From assembly GCF_949628265.1 (NCBI RefSeq), contig NC_088786.1:20915681-20979680 (forward strand): DNA of 64,000 nucleotides, written 5' to 3'. This document shows, in pieces, positions 50,200 to 61,121 of the stretch (its first letter is position 1; each line of letters starts with the position of its first letter). The notes below the pieces were generated by a model that saw only the letters and a list, made by a program, of their open reading frames with translations, made no database searches and was not told the DNA's origin. The DNA comes from Cloeon dipterum. Taxonomy: Eukaryota; Arthropoda; Insecta; Ephemeroptera; Baetidae. Both the position numbers and the translations under genes were made by a program.

Positions 50200-51411
50200 A
50201 AATGTCGATTAAAAATGGTGATATTCAATGTATTAAAGGCAAACATTTGGTGTCAGTTGTTCTCCTGAGTGCACGTGCGGATGATGTATTTTTACTTAAT
50301 TAAATTCATTAATTAATGCCGTGCAATAATGAATTCAAAAGCAATGTGTATTATACAGTATGTTTTCTAAGAAATTTTATTGATTCTTGAGTAATTGTAA
50401 ACGTTTAATGTTTGGTGCATTAAACAATATAAAATTTCTAAAAAAATTGTTTCGATATTAAATATTTTTAATTAACCATTGAGAGGTTGGAAGGCAATGC
50501 CACTAGGGTGCTGAACATATCTGAAAAAGCGGTATTTTGACTACTTAATTTCTTTTAGGCTGAAATCGTAAGAGCTATAAGTAGGGCACTGGTTGATTAA
50601 ATAAACAGTATGGTATTAACGGCATCCACTATTCAGCTTCTCTTTTTTCGCACCGCGAAAATACAAGAGGCGCGCGAGAGCCAGTTTCCGAATGCGAACG
50701 ATGGCTGCGACTGTGGCCGATCATTTTTAGTTGGGTCGTGTGGTCTCTCTTTTCTCTCTCACAATCAGTAGCGAGACGTTTTGGGCACGGAAGAAGCTAG
50801 TATAATATATGTTGACGCTGCTTCACACTGCTGCTACCGGTGCTTCAACACATTTTCAACATTTCAGCTTTCTTTAGGTACCATTAAAATTCTAGGCTAA
50901 CCAAGGCATTATTGTTATTCATTTTAAAACTAAATAAAATTACAAATACCGAATATCGGGCAATAAAATATAGTCATTTAAAATATCAAGATAAATTTGA
51001 AACGTATTTGTGTGCTTTTTGAACGGAAAATTTTTCTATTTTTAATTGTTCAATTTTAAAAACCTATCCTGTGTCTTAAGTCACAAATATTATTTTTCTA
51101 ATATTTTAATTATTAATATTTTTGCGCTAGTGTATGGTCTTTGGGGGGCTTGTAAGGCAAAAGCATAAATTAAACTGAATAAATCCATAAATAAACTGAA
51201 TATCCCAAAAATCGAGGGAGCGCCTTCAAAAAACACAGCACAAGCGGCATCTGGAGATAAAAAACCGAAGCGCGAGATATTGAAGACTTTATCAAGGACA
51301 CATAAAAATGTGACTCTATAATATGCTGCTAATTGTAAGCATGGTGCTTTTTAACAGTACAATATACATTTCCCTGAAAAATACACTGTATTTCATGTGC
51401 TTGTAGGTAAA
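50200..51411. promoter_or_regulatory. Intergenic, short IAP to caspase-DM9 gene
   Basis: A GC-richer patch at about 50640-50790 could be the promoter of the downstream gene. A possible upstream exon of the caspase gene may exist, because TTGTAG immediately before its ATG looks like a splice acceptor. Nothing else seen. Confidence 0.35.
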
Positions 51412-54400
51412 ATGAATGGAGCAAAACTTGGATACTTTGAGGATGGAGAAGTCGCGAGAAAGTATGAAGTAATATTTATTATAGACCCGCGCAAAGAAAA
51501 GAAAAATATAATATCTTGAATATTTAATTTATAGTGTTATAGTGCTAGTGACGTTCTACAAATTTGAAGATGATGAGAAAAATTTTCGATTTGGAAACAG
51601 TGAAGACTTGAAAATGCTGCGACACTCATTTGAAAAATTAAGAAATTGCCACTACCATGAATTTTCGCCTTCAGCAGATGAATTACTTGAAACAATTTCG
51701 GACAAAGAAGCACTTTTAGCCTTGTTTAATAACGATAATGGTACTTATTCCTATCCAATTAGAACCATATAATTAAAGTACTACTGCCGTCTGTTTAGAA
51801 ACTCTAGCTGCCTTGCCAAGTGTATTTATCCTCTACGTTCTTTCGCATGGAGGAACGGATGGAGTGATCCACACGGATCATTTCGATCATGATTTACAAC
51901 AATACAAGAGCTTTAATACAAAAGACGTTTTAGATGGCCTGAAGAAGTTAGACCACGCCCAAGAATGTCTCAAATTAGTTTTCTTTGGAGTAAAATTAAT
52001 TTTAATTTATTTATATAAAACTATATATAGCATTTTTTCGTAGCCATGTCGAGGTGATGCTGAAGAAAACGTCACTGCATCGGTGCAAACGGAAAACAAT
52101 CTCAACACGTGCACTTTTTCACTCTGCTCGCAGCAGCACAATCAAATACTGGTCTACTCCACGGTTGAAAGTAAGAAAAACAAAGAATGAGAGTATTTTT
52201 AAAAACAGTTACGGTGTGATATTCTCCAGCCACTCGAGCGAGAAGGTTCCACAAAGGCTCATGGTTGGTGACAAAAACGTGCGAGACGTTGGACAACATG
52301 ACGCAGGACGAGAGCCTCGTCGTTTTCCTCACCAGAGTCCAAAGGAAAATCCACGAAGCATCGATAAACACGATAAATCACAGCGCGTGGGGACAAACGC
52401 CGGAGTTTAAAATCTTTTCCCATCGCAAATTCACACTTTCCAAGTGAAATGCTAAGTGCACCAAATTAATTAAAAACTTTCAAAGTCGTTTTAATTAAAG
52501 ATCTTCCGCGAACGGAGGTTCTGATAGCAGTGGAAACGCCAGCAAAACATTTATGTCATCAATTTTGCGGCCGGATTTCTTCAAGTGGCAGTCAGACGAG
52601 GGCGAATGTGTGAGGAAGAGAAGGGCAGCAATTTTTAAAGACGGTGCAGCAGATAAAAATGTCAAGTATTTGCAAAACGCTCTGAGCAAAAATTTGTACT
52701 TCGCCACCACGCTGCACCAACTGGATACTACATCAATGAAGGAATATTTTGCAGAGAGTAATTAGTTTATCTTGTTAAAAACCTTTTTTAATGAATGTTT
52801 TTAGTTAACGGCCCTGAGAGTGCGTATGGGTGCGTCCTGACGTGCGTAATGGCACCGATAAGTGAGAATGAAACTGGAGAGATCTGCGTTCAAATTGGAA
52901 GCTTGCAAAAGCCGATTGCCGAGATTGTGCAGAAATTCATGAGCCCAAAAAACGCCCAATGGGCTGGGAGACCGAAAATATTCATGTTCATGAACCAGGC
53001 GAACATGTACGACGATATTATCGTAAACATTTCGAATGATTTCGGTACATTTTAAATTTATAACTATTCCTCAATTAAGAGAGCCGAGCAATTTCAAATA
53101 AATGCGACAAACAGTAGTGGCTGGCTAGTGTGCGTCTTTCCAAAAGAAGGTAATATGCTGAAAAAATTAAAAAAAATAATTTTTAAGTAATTTTCATAAT
53201 TTTAGAAACAATCATGAAGCTGGTTAGTATTTTGGAAACAAACGAACTGAAGCACAAATCTAGTCTGCAAGAAGAACTAGTGTCAAAAATAATCTCCTGC
53301 CCAGAAGAGGGTGCAATGCTCGATTCCACATTGCAGTATTTACTGGATTTTCCTGATTGGCCTCTCGAATTCTCAAAGCCGAGTTTCAAATTGAAGGTGG
53401 CTGATGAGAGCGAGCAGTACTTATCCTTTGAAGAGCTGCTCATGCATGGAGCTAAAAAAATAAACCTAAAAATGCTGACCTCGGACGATGAAAGCGCGCT
53501 GTTAGATGTCACGAGGGAAATTGCGCATCTCTACAAAAAGTATTTCTCTCAGTTCGGCTCCGAGGTGGTACACGTGGCCTTGCCAGGGCTGAAAAACTTT
53601 TTCAAAAGGGCGGCGTTGAAAAAGTCTGATTTGCAGTTGTCGCATTTGATAGCTTATTCTTCAGATCTTTTTGAAGAGAAAGTTGATGAGCTCATAAGAA
53701 GCAAGAGCATCGTTGCTATTGTCTCTGGCTTGGAAGAAATGTCGTCCGAGAGTAAGAATTTGTTTTTCAACTGCCTCAAATCAATCACCCAATATAAAAA
53801 TCACGTCTGGATTGCTACCCAGCCATATCTCGGAGACGAAATCCTTGCGCTTTTCGACGGAACTGGAGTAGATGTGGAAAAAATTTCCTTTACCGCTATT
53901 TCTAAAGTAATAGAAAAGCCATCCCAGTCACCGACAACGAGAGAAAGATCAGTTGAGGAATATTTGAGTAACACTCTGGAGAACAGGCTTAAAACATTTG
54001 CCTTGCACGCAGTATCGTAAGAACAGCCAATAAAATAGGTTTCTTGATTTAGAAAATAATTGTTTCAGGCAAACGAGTGCCGAATGGCAGGAAGTGACCA
54101 ACAATAAACTTCCGGCAAACGCTTTTCTTGCGGGCCACTTTTCCACCTACCCAATGTACGTGTGCAGGGCTAAGCACGATGGCAATCTTATACCAGGAAG
54201 AGCTGTCCCTGGTCTGAATTTGACTTCGTTTGCTTGGAACGAGATCGAAATTCGCTCCAAAGAAATATACGAGGTCCTGATTGGCGAGGATTTCCACTGG
54301 AAGCGTTTTGACTTTGACAAACAAGTCCCGGACAATGCTGTCGTTGGCGGCCACACGCAAGAGGGAAAACTCATTTTCGTCGGCAAAGTGAAATACGAAG

Positions 54401-55268
54401 GGCTGGAATATATCGGCAAGGTGACCTGAACAAGCATTTTTGTATTTTGGAAGAAAATAGTATTATTTTTTCAGATTCACACACAACTCAAATGTTGTTT
54501 TGTCGCTTTTGCGAGCAAGGAAAACAGCTTCACAGAATGCGAAATCCTCTTAAGGTTTTAATTTTTTGTTCCTGACTTTCAAATTTATCGAAATAAATTT
54601 ATAATGTACATTTTTCAGAGGCGTCTTGGTGCAAGATGCATCAGATGATTTGGAAGAGACCAGTAAAAAAATAGAAAATGAATGGGCAAGAGTAACCAAG
54701 GGAAAAATTCCAGAAAATGCCTTTCTCGCTGGCATGGACAATTCCGACCGAAAAATGTACATCTGCAGAGCGCCTTGCAAAGGCGAATTGATTCCTGGCA
54801 AAGCAATTCCGGCTTTAGAGCGGGCATACATAAGCTACGCCGGTTACGAATATTGCTCAGAAGAGTATGAGGTTTTGGTCGGGGACAAATTCGTCTGGTG
54901 CGCATTTAACTTCAAACAGAGTCTACCCTCCGGCGCTGTCGCAGCAGGGCGGACCGCCTACGGAGAAACCCTTTACGTTGGCAGAGTCAAACACGATGGG
55001 GTTGATGTCGTCGGTAAGGTAAAGGCAGTTCAATATTTAAACGCGTCTCCATCAGAAAATTTTACTAGTATGTATATAATAACTGATATATAGTAAAAAA
55101 TAGAACGTGGAAGAGAGGAAGTTCTAATTTTTCTTTTGTTCGTTTTAACGTGTTAATTTAAAATTTCAGATTCATGTTTCTCATGGGCTTTGTTACATCC
55201 CTTACAATGGAGACGAAGTTGCGTACTGTACTTGTGAGATTCTTCTTAGAAGAAAAACTGTCATCTAA
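51412..55268 (+). CDS. Caspase / pseudocaspase / degenerate NACHT / DM9 protein
   Basis: Thirteen exons: 51412-51461, 51535-51740, 51799-51989, 52044-52170, 52230-52443, 52501-52757, 52805-53044, 53084-53149, 53206-54016, 54069-54420, 54475-54554, 54619-55018 and 55170-55268. They total 3093 nt and 1030 residues. Residues 1-262 are a caspase with LSHGG (His102), FFG joined to PCRGD (Cys151) and the substrate-pocket GSW. A second caspase fold follows without catalytic residues (VMAP for SHG; FMNQANM for QACRG). Residues 451-720 align with the NACHT region of the 6835 gene (LLDFPDW; VWIATQP), but Walker A is replaced by VALPGLKN, Walker B by IVSGLEEM, and the sensor Arg by Gln. The C-terminus is two DUF3421 units, four DM9 motifs (LPANAFLAG, PMYVCRAKHDG, YEVLIG; VPDNAVVGG and so on). 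DM9 proteins of other invertebrates bind mannose and microbes. A poly(A) signal is near 55359. Confidence 0.9.
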
Positions 55269-58200
55269 ATTTAATTTTGGACCAAACTAAGATAATTTGA
55301 TACGAATAAATCATCAGTATTATAAATTAAGAATCATATTATGCCACCCGTGTAACAAAATAAAAAGTTCCTTGATTAATAAAACTTATTTAAGAATGGC
55401 GACTCCCATAGGAATGAAATATTAGGGAAAATGGAATGCTAAAAAATTGGAAATAGTTAAAAGAGAAAAAATAATGTTACACACGCTCTCGTACTGTACA
55501 GCAGCTGTTTCGGACCAGCAGGCCTCGGATCAACAGTATGCGTAACCTCCAAAACAAAATTCGTATTAGCTGCAGAGAATTTTGAATCAGCGACCATTGA
55601 AAATGTCTCTGATTGCAGACGAAAAGAGAAACGATTAAAAAGTCGTGACAGCCCCGCAAATTGAATCTTCCTGTGATAAAAATTCCCTTGACAGCAAGCC
55701 ACAAAATTCCATCCTTTTTTATTTGAGCTATTTTCAAAGGGGGAAAAACTGCTCCTAAAATTACGAAAAAATTCTAGAAAGGGAAAAATATAAATAGAGA
55801 AGGCTGCATGCTAACTGCCACCCAATGAAGATAATTATGATGGCAAAGGGTCGTGAAATTTGCTTTCTCCCATTGAGATATAAGCTTTTAAACTTTAAAA
55901 TGAAAAAAATATGTTCTTTATTATTATATGTTTGTATTTTATTCTTATTATTTGCGAGATAGAGAAGAAAACATCAGAACTCCCTATTCAGATTAATTAT
56001 TTTTTTAAATAGATTTAAACAATAAAACACTTTCATTTTATTCGAAAGATGCTGGCAAAATTATTTGCCCTTGACTGCAATTTCAAAAAAATTAGGAAGA
56101 ATTTTCATCAAACTCTTCCGAAACGTGCTACACGCGCCGAAAACGAAACAAACTTTGAGTTCATAGTTCCCTCTTCTACCAACAGATGTCTTGCACACTA
56201 AGTTCCGCCACTAAAACGTTCGCTGCTCCAAACCACCCATAGATAGAGCAAGCTCTTTAGATTTGAAAAAAATCCTTTAGCCATTTATCTTCAACCGTGT
56301 GCAATAAAAATTAAGTTATTAAACATCAGCAGAAAAAAACGTATTTCCGAGCAAACAGTACCATATAACACATGAAATTGAAAGCATAAAACATAATTCC
56401 ATCAGAGTAATCTTATCAGGCAAATAGATGATTTTTTATATATTGCTGAGACTTATCGTTCTCTTTACGCGCTGATATAATTTATTTGTGAACGCCGGCC
56501 AATTGTGTTTCTCTGACAAGCTTAGGCGCGTGTGCGTATATTTGTGATATTGCTGTCAGGCAGTCGCTGTTTTGATTGATTGGCACTTTATTTGAGCAAC
56601 CCGTTGAGCCCGCGGGATGAGTGCTGCGCTCTTAGAAGCTTTTATCAATCCGCCTCGTAAATGTTTTTTGATCGAATTAATAGCGGGTGAGAGTGCGGCA
56701 TTGTTTGCGCTTTACTCACTCGTGTTGACTTTATTATCAGTGTAATTGACAGCAGATGGGGGTTAAATATACGATTTCGAGTGGCGCTGCGCCGCAAAGA
56801 GCAGCCAAGTGCGAGACGGCAAATATACTGCACACACACACGCTCTCGCGCGGCGCACGTCAAATCTGTCAAAAATGTTTACAAACACCATATGGCCCCG
56901 TGACACTTTTCTATGATAGTACAGAGACGGACGGAATACTATGATTTTTTTTCTCTCAGAACTCGAAACTAAATGGGAAGATGCTTTAAAATTTAAATTA
57001 ATATTGCTTTGAATACAAGATAAAGACAAACTATTATGAGAATCAATAAAATCTGGAATTGTTTCAAAATTTTCAGAAAATTTTCAGCAATAGGAAAATT
57101 GACTGGAAAGTAATACATAATTTTTCTGACATTTTACCACGCCTATGAGCAGGAAAGATGCATAATAGTTTTGGCAATGGGTCTTAAGGATCTTGATGAT
57201 TTTTTTACTGAAACTTTGCCCTATTTGACAGAAAACATCATTAAGAAAACTCCACCTTTCCCAAATTCGTGAATTTTACGGGTGCTTCAATTTCAAATTT
57301 TAGAATTGTCAAGTTTTCTCCATACTAGTTTGAGTTGGTCGGACACTGATGAGCTCGTCACGTCAAGAGGAACAACCTTTCTGTATATAGGTCAAAGGTT
57401 CACTTTATTATAATTTTCAAAATGGAACTCAAATTTAAAAATGAATGTATTGAAATTTTCAAATTTTGATATCGTTATCTTGTAGAGCACAAAAAAAATA
57501 GATGTGTCAGATTCTTGAATGGCGTATTGCTTGAATTATATATATATTATATTTTTTATAAATTTAACTATTAAATTGGTGTTTTTTCAGGATTTCAAAA
57601 AATTGCTTATACGCCCAAATCTCAGCTTCTAAGAAGGGTTCAGATTTTAAAAAGCCGCCCCTCCACTAGAGAGCCGAAGTAGTCTAAGGGTTCCGCATAA
57701 TCCTTATTCAACCCCCTTTTCGCACCATGTGCAAAGGGTCCATAAAAATGTAAAAAATTTACATTCTAGATTTGAATGAAATATTTATTAAACACCAAAA
57801 GGTGTACAACAGACATAATATACAGAGTAATTAAATCACATATCAATGCTCGTTTTTGCTTTGGCGGCTTGGCACAACGTCAGATTGTTCTTAACACATT
57901 AAAAAAATGGTAAAAGTTAATTTGTTTAATATCACAGAATTTGCACTCTTTACATTCTAGATTTGAACTCCTATTAATTGAGTCACATTATTAAACAACG
58001 TCTTTCAAAAAGCACTGAACTTAATCAAACAATCATTTGATCTTTGCAAAATATGAGCAGAGCTAAGTATATAGGGTAAAATTAAAAATATTTCTTATTT
58101 ACTCTCAATTCAAGAAACAATAACTATATATAGTTTACGTCAATTAAATATAGTACTAAACTGTCCTTTATATTCTACATCTTATTTTTTTTTAATTTGG

Positions 58201-58940
58201 TAGTTTTTTACAACTACTGCCTCGCCAGAATAGTTACCGATAACGGATTACAATTAATTGTAAATAATAAAAGTTTGCGTGGACGTTGAATAAATATAAT
58301 TTTCTCTGTATAATATACAAAAGGATGATGAACAAAAACCGATATATGTGAAGTCAAAAGTATTAAATTTTTAAAATACTTAAAAATTAGCAATAAAGGC
58401 AATTAATAACTGTTAATATTTAAAAATTGCAGTGTTTTAAGATTATTATTTTGATATTACATTTTTTAAAAGCATAACATAAGTTTAAAGTACAGTGTTA
58501 ATAAAATATTTAAAGTAACTCTCTAAAGCATTTTGATTGAAACTAACCTCCTTCAAGAGGGCATAGCTCACTCAAGAGGCTAATTTGCTGTGCCAACAGA
58601 CAAAACCAACGCGAGGAGAGGAGAAAAAAATTTGCCGCGGCTAAAGAGCACCGCGCAAGCAGGGAAAAGGGTTGCGCGCGCCTCTAATTAAAAGAGCGGA
58701 CAAGTGTGCGGAGGAAAAAAGCAGCGGCGCGGCGAGAAATGCAAATCGGTCGGCGGTTCGCGGTTGCCAGGCAACGGGCGCGGGGCGGGCACCCCTGGCG
58801 CGCGATTGGCCGGTGGTGGGCTCGGGGGCGTGGCCTCCGGAGGCCTCACGCGTGGTGGGCGCCCGCAGACTATTCGGCCGTGCTCGCTGGCGGCGAGCGG
58901 ACGCGCGTTTTACGAGTTCCACCTGGCGCTTAGCAAAGGG
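55269..58940. promoter_or_regulatory. Long intergenic region upstream of unc-4
   Basis: Mostly AT-rich. 56460-56920 has higher CpG, homeodomain-type TAATT with an adjacent CAGATG E-box, and CACACACACACG; it may be a regulatory element. At about 57640-57740 there is a GC-richer block. The octamer-like string ACATTCTAGATTTGAA occurs at about 57762 and again at about 57952. 58600-58940 is a CpG-rich probable promoter for unc-4. No gene seen. Confidence 0.4.
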
Positions 58941-59230
58941 ATGACCCTGGTGATGGATTACCGCGGCGGCCTCCCCCTCGACTGGCTGGCCAGGGTGCGG
59001 TGCAACCCTCTGCTCAGGGTTGCGCCCCCGCACCCGCTACTTTTCCCGTCGCACCTGCTGCACCCTGCCTATCGTCTGCCCCCGCACCCCCCGCTGCCCC
59101 CGGCCGGGGTGCAGGCGGTGCCGTTCGGCCTGCGTGACCGCAGCCCCTCGCCGGGCACCTCGCGCCCTGACAGCTGCTCCCCGGGCCCCAGCAGTCCCTC
59201 CAACGGTAGGCCCCGACCCTGAGTTCGTCA
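58600..59230. promoter_or_regulatory. CpG-rich promoter and first exon of unc-4
   Basis: Sharp rise in GC and CpG compared with the AT-rich surroundings, including GCGCGC and GGGCGGGC strings, covering the upstream region and the first coding exon. It explains the long open frames on both strands here. Confidence 0.6.
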
Positions 59231-61121
59231 CGAGCAGCGCCCTTCTAAGTTTTTGTTTTGGTTTCGATTCGAAGGTGACTGCGACGAGGCGAGCAAAAGG
59301 CGCAGGTCGCGCACCAACTTCAACAGTTGGCAGCTGGAGGAGCTGGAACGCGCCTTCCAGGCCAGCCACTACCCTGACGTCTTCATGAGAGAGGCCCTCG
59401 CCATGAGACTCGACCTCAAGGAGTCCAGGATAGCCGTAAGTGCAGTTTTTTCACTTCTAAAATTTTTTAACCCTAGGCTTCATGCGCTAAAACAATGCAA
59501 TATATAAAGTACCTGTTCGCTTTAAAAGAAAATTTTTAACTTATTTTTTCAATAATTGATAGAAAAATAAAAATCCCTGTTGACACTCTCTGGTTTGGGG
59601 ATTAAACCTAAATACATATTATATAATGTTGGGGTCGTTTTGGTGAATTTCTTTCACACTAAAGATAAGGTTGGCTAATATATTCCTTCATTAAGATTTT
59701 TTGATTAAGAAACTTTCATTCAGGAAAAGGGTTTAGCGTTATTTAAAGTAAACAACTTGATAAGAATTTAAATCAAGAAGGCAAAGCCGAACTATCATTA
59801 TCCATATCAAAACTATCGCTGTAATTTTTTAAGTCTCCAGATCACGTACGCCTTAAATAAGAAGAAATACTGTTCCGCTGAACAGTTCTCTAGAGCGGGT
59901 TGCAAATCTTTGCTATGATTTACAACTAGATCTTAGAAAATATTTCACAATACAAATTTTAAAACGATCTATACGCACAGTTTTTGTCCTGGTTATCAAT
60001 TTATTGCTCAATCAACACATTTTTAATGAGTTGTATTAAAATCTGTAATTATATTATTTTTATGGGTAAAAATATTTTGCTTGTAAAATCTGTCTCACAA
60101 ATTGAGCTTCAAAATACGACAACTTGAAGGAGTCTCAAGGGATTTTAACGCTGCAATGGAAACTTATAGCACTCCCCATTGATTGGTTTTTCTTCCTTAT
60201 CTTATATTCTTAAATCGGAAAAATTATTACAATTTGAGATAATACGAGATCTATAGAAAAAATACATCGCAGATAGAGTTTCATATGAAAATTTATTAAT
60301 CTCGACCCCAAAAGAGGAACATTTTTGATAGGATTGTCGTGTGAACTCACATATATAGACGAGCCCTCCCTTGATTTTTTTAGATAGATGATGTATTTTA
60401 TATTTTTCTTGAACGGTCATGATTGGTATATCTCTATACACAATTTTTTAAATTTTCAGATTCTGACCATACAAGTAAGTTGAAAATTTTCAGGATTTTT
60501 CTGAATTAAAATTTAACCTCATTTTTAATTGGTCCATGCATCATTCTATAAATTCCCGCGCGAACGGGTAAAATTTAAATATTAACTTCAATGGAACAAT
60601 TTTTTCAACCAAGTCAAATAAAATTAAAATCGTGGACATCTGAACTGATCATTTTCGCTGCTCAGGTATGGTTTCAGAACCGGCGGGCAAAGTGGCGCAA
60701 GAAGGAGCACACAAAGAAGGGACCGGGCCGGCCGGCGCACAACGCGCATCCCCAAACGTGCAGTGGCGAGCCCATCCCTCCGGAGGAGCTGGTGCGCAAG
60801 GAACGCGAGCGCAAGGAGAAGAAAATCATGAAAACGTTGGAGAAGCAGCAGAAGAAGCTGGCCCTGAAGGGCATCAAGATGGGCCTGGAGGAGCTCCGCA
60901 AGGACTGGGAGATGCAGAGGCGGCGTCCGCACCAGCAGATTTCCAGCAGCCGCTCATCGGTCACGCAAGAGGCCACCGACCTTTCGGCGACGCCACAATT
61001 GACGACGACAACACCGACGCTGGCGCCGAAACGCTCGGCCAATCCGTTCAGCATTGAGAGCCTCTTGTGCAGGGTCGACTCGAACAAGACGAGACTGGTC
61101 CAGTGCAGTGACCCTGCATGA
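58941..61121 (+). CDS. unc-4: Paired-like homeodomain transcription factor Unc-4
   Basis: Three exons, 58941-59205, 59275-59435 and 60666-61121, total 882 nt and 293 residues. The homeodomain runs from [19 protein letters not shown] to [15 protein letters not shown], with Gln at position 50 and an intron between positions 46 and 47, as in paired-class genes. The basic block after it ([20 protein letters not shown]) and the [11 protein letters not shown]...LEELRKDWE helix are diagnostic of Unc-4/UNCX. The C-terminus carries NPFSIESLL, an eh1-type Groucho-binding motif. The N-terminus is Pro-rich. Unc-4 is a repressor that sets motor and interneuron identity. The first exon could begin at the ATG at 58941 or 58953, and an open frame continues upstream to 58704 without homology. 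The gene has the largest intron of the window, 1.2 kb. Confidence 0.93.

Noticed and set aside
58641-59369. Open frames on the minus strand over the unc-4 promoter and first exons
   Set aside because: CpG-rich sequence has few stops in any frame; no product recognised.
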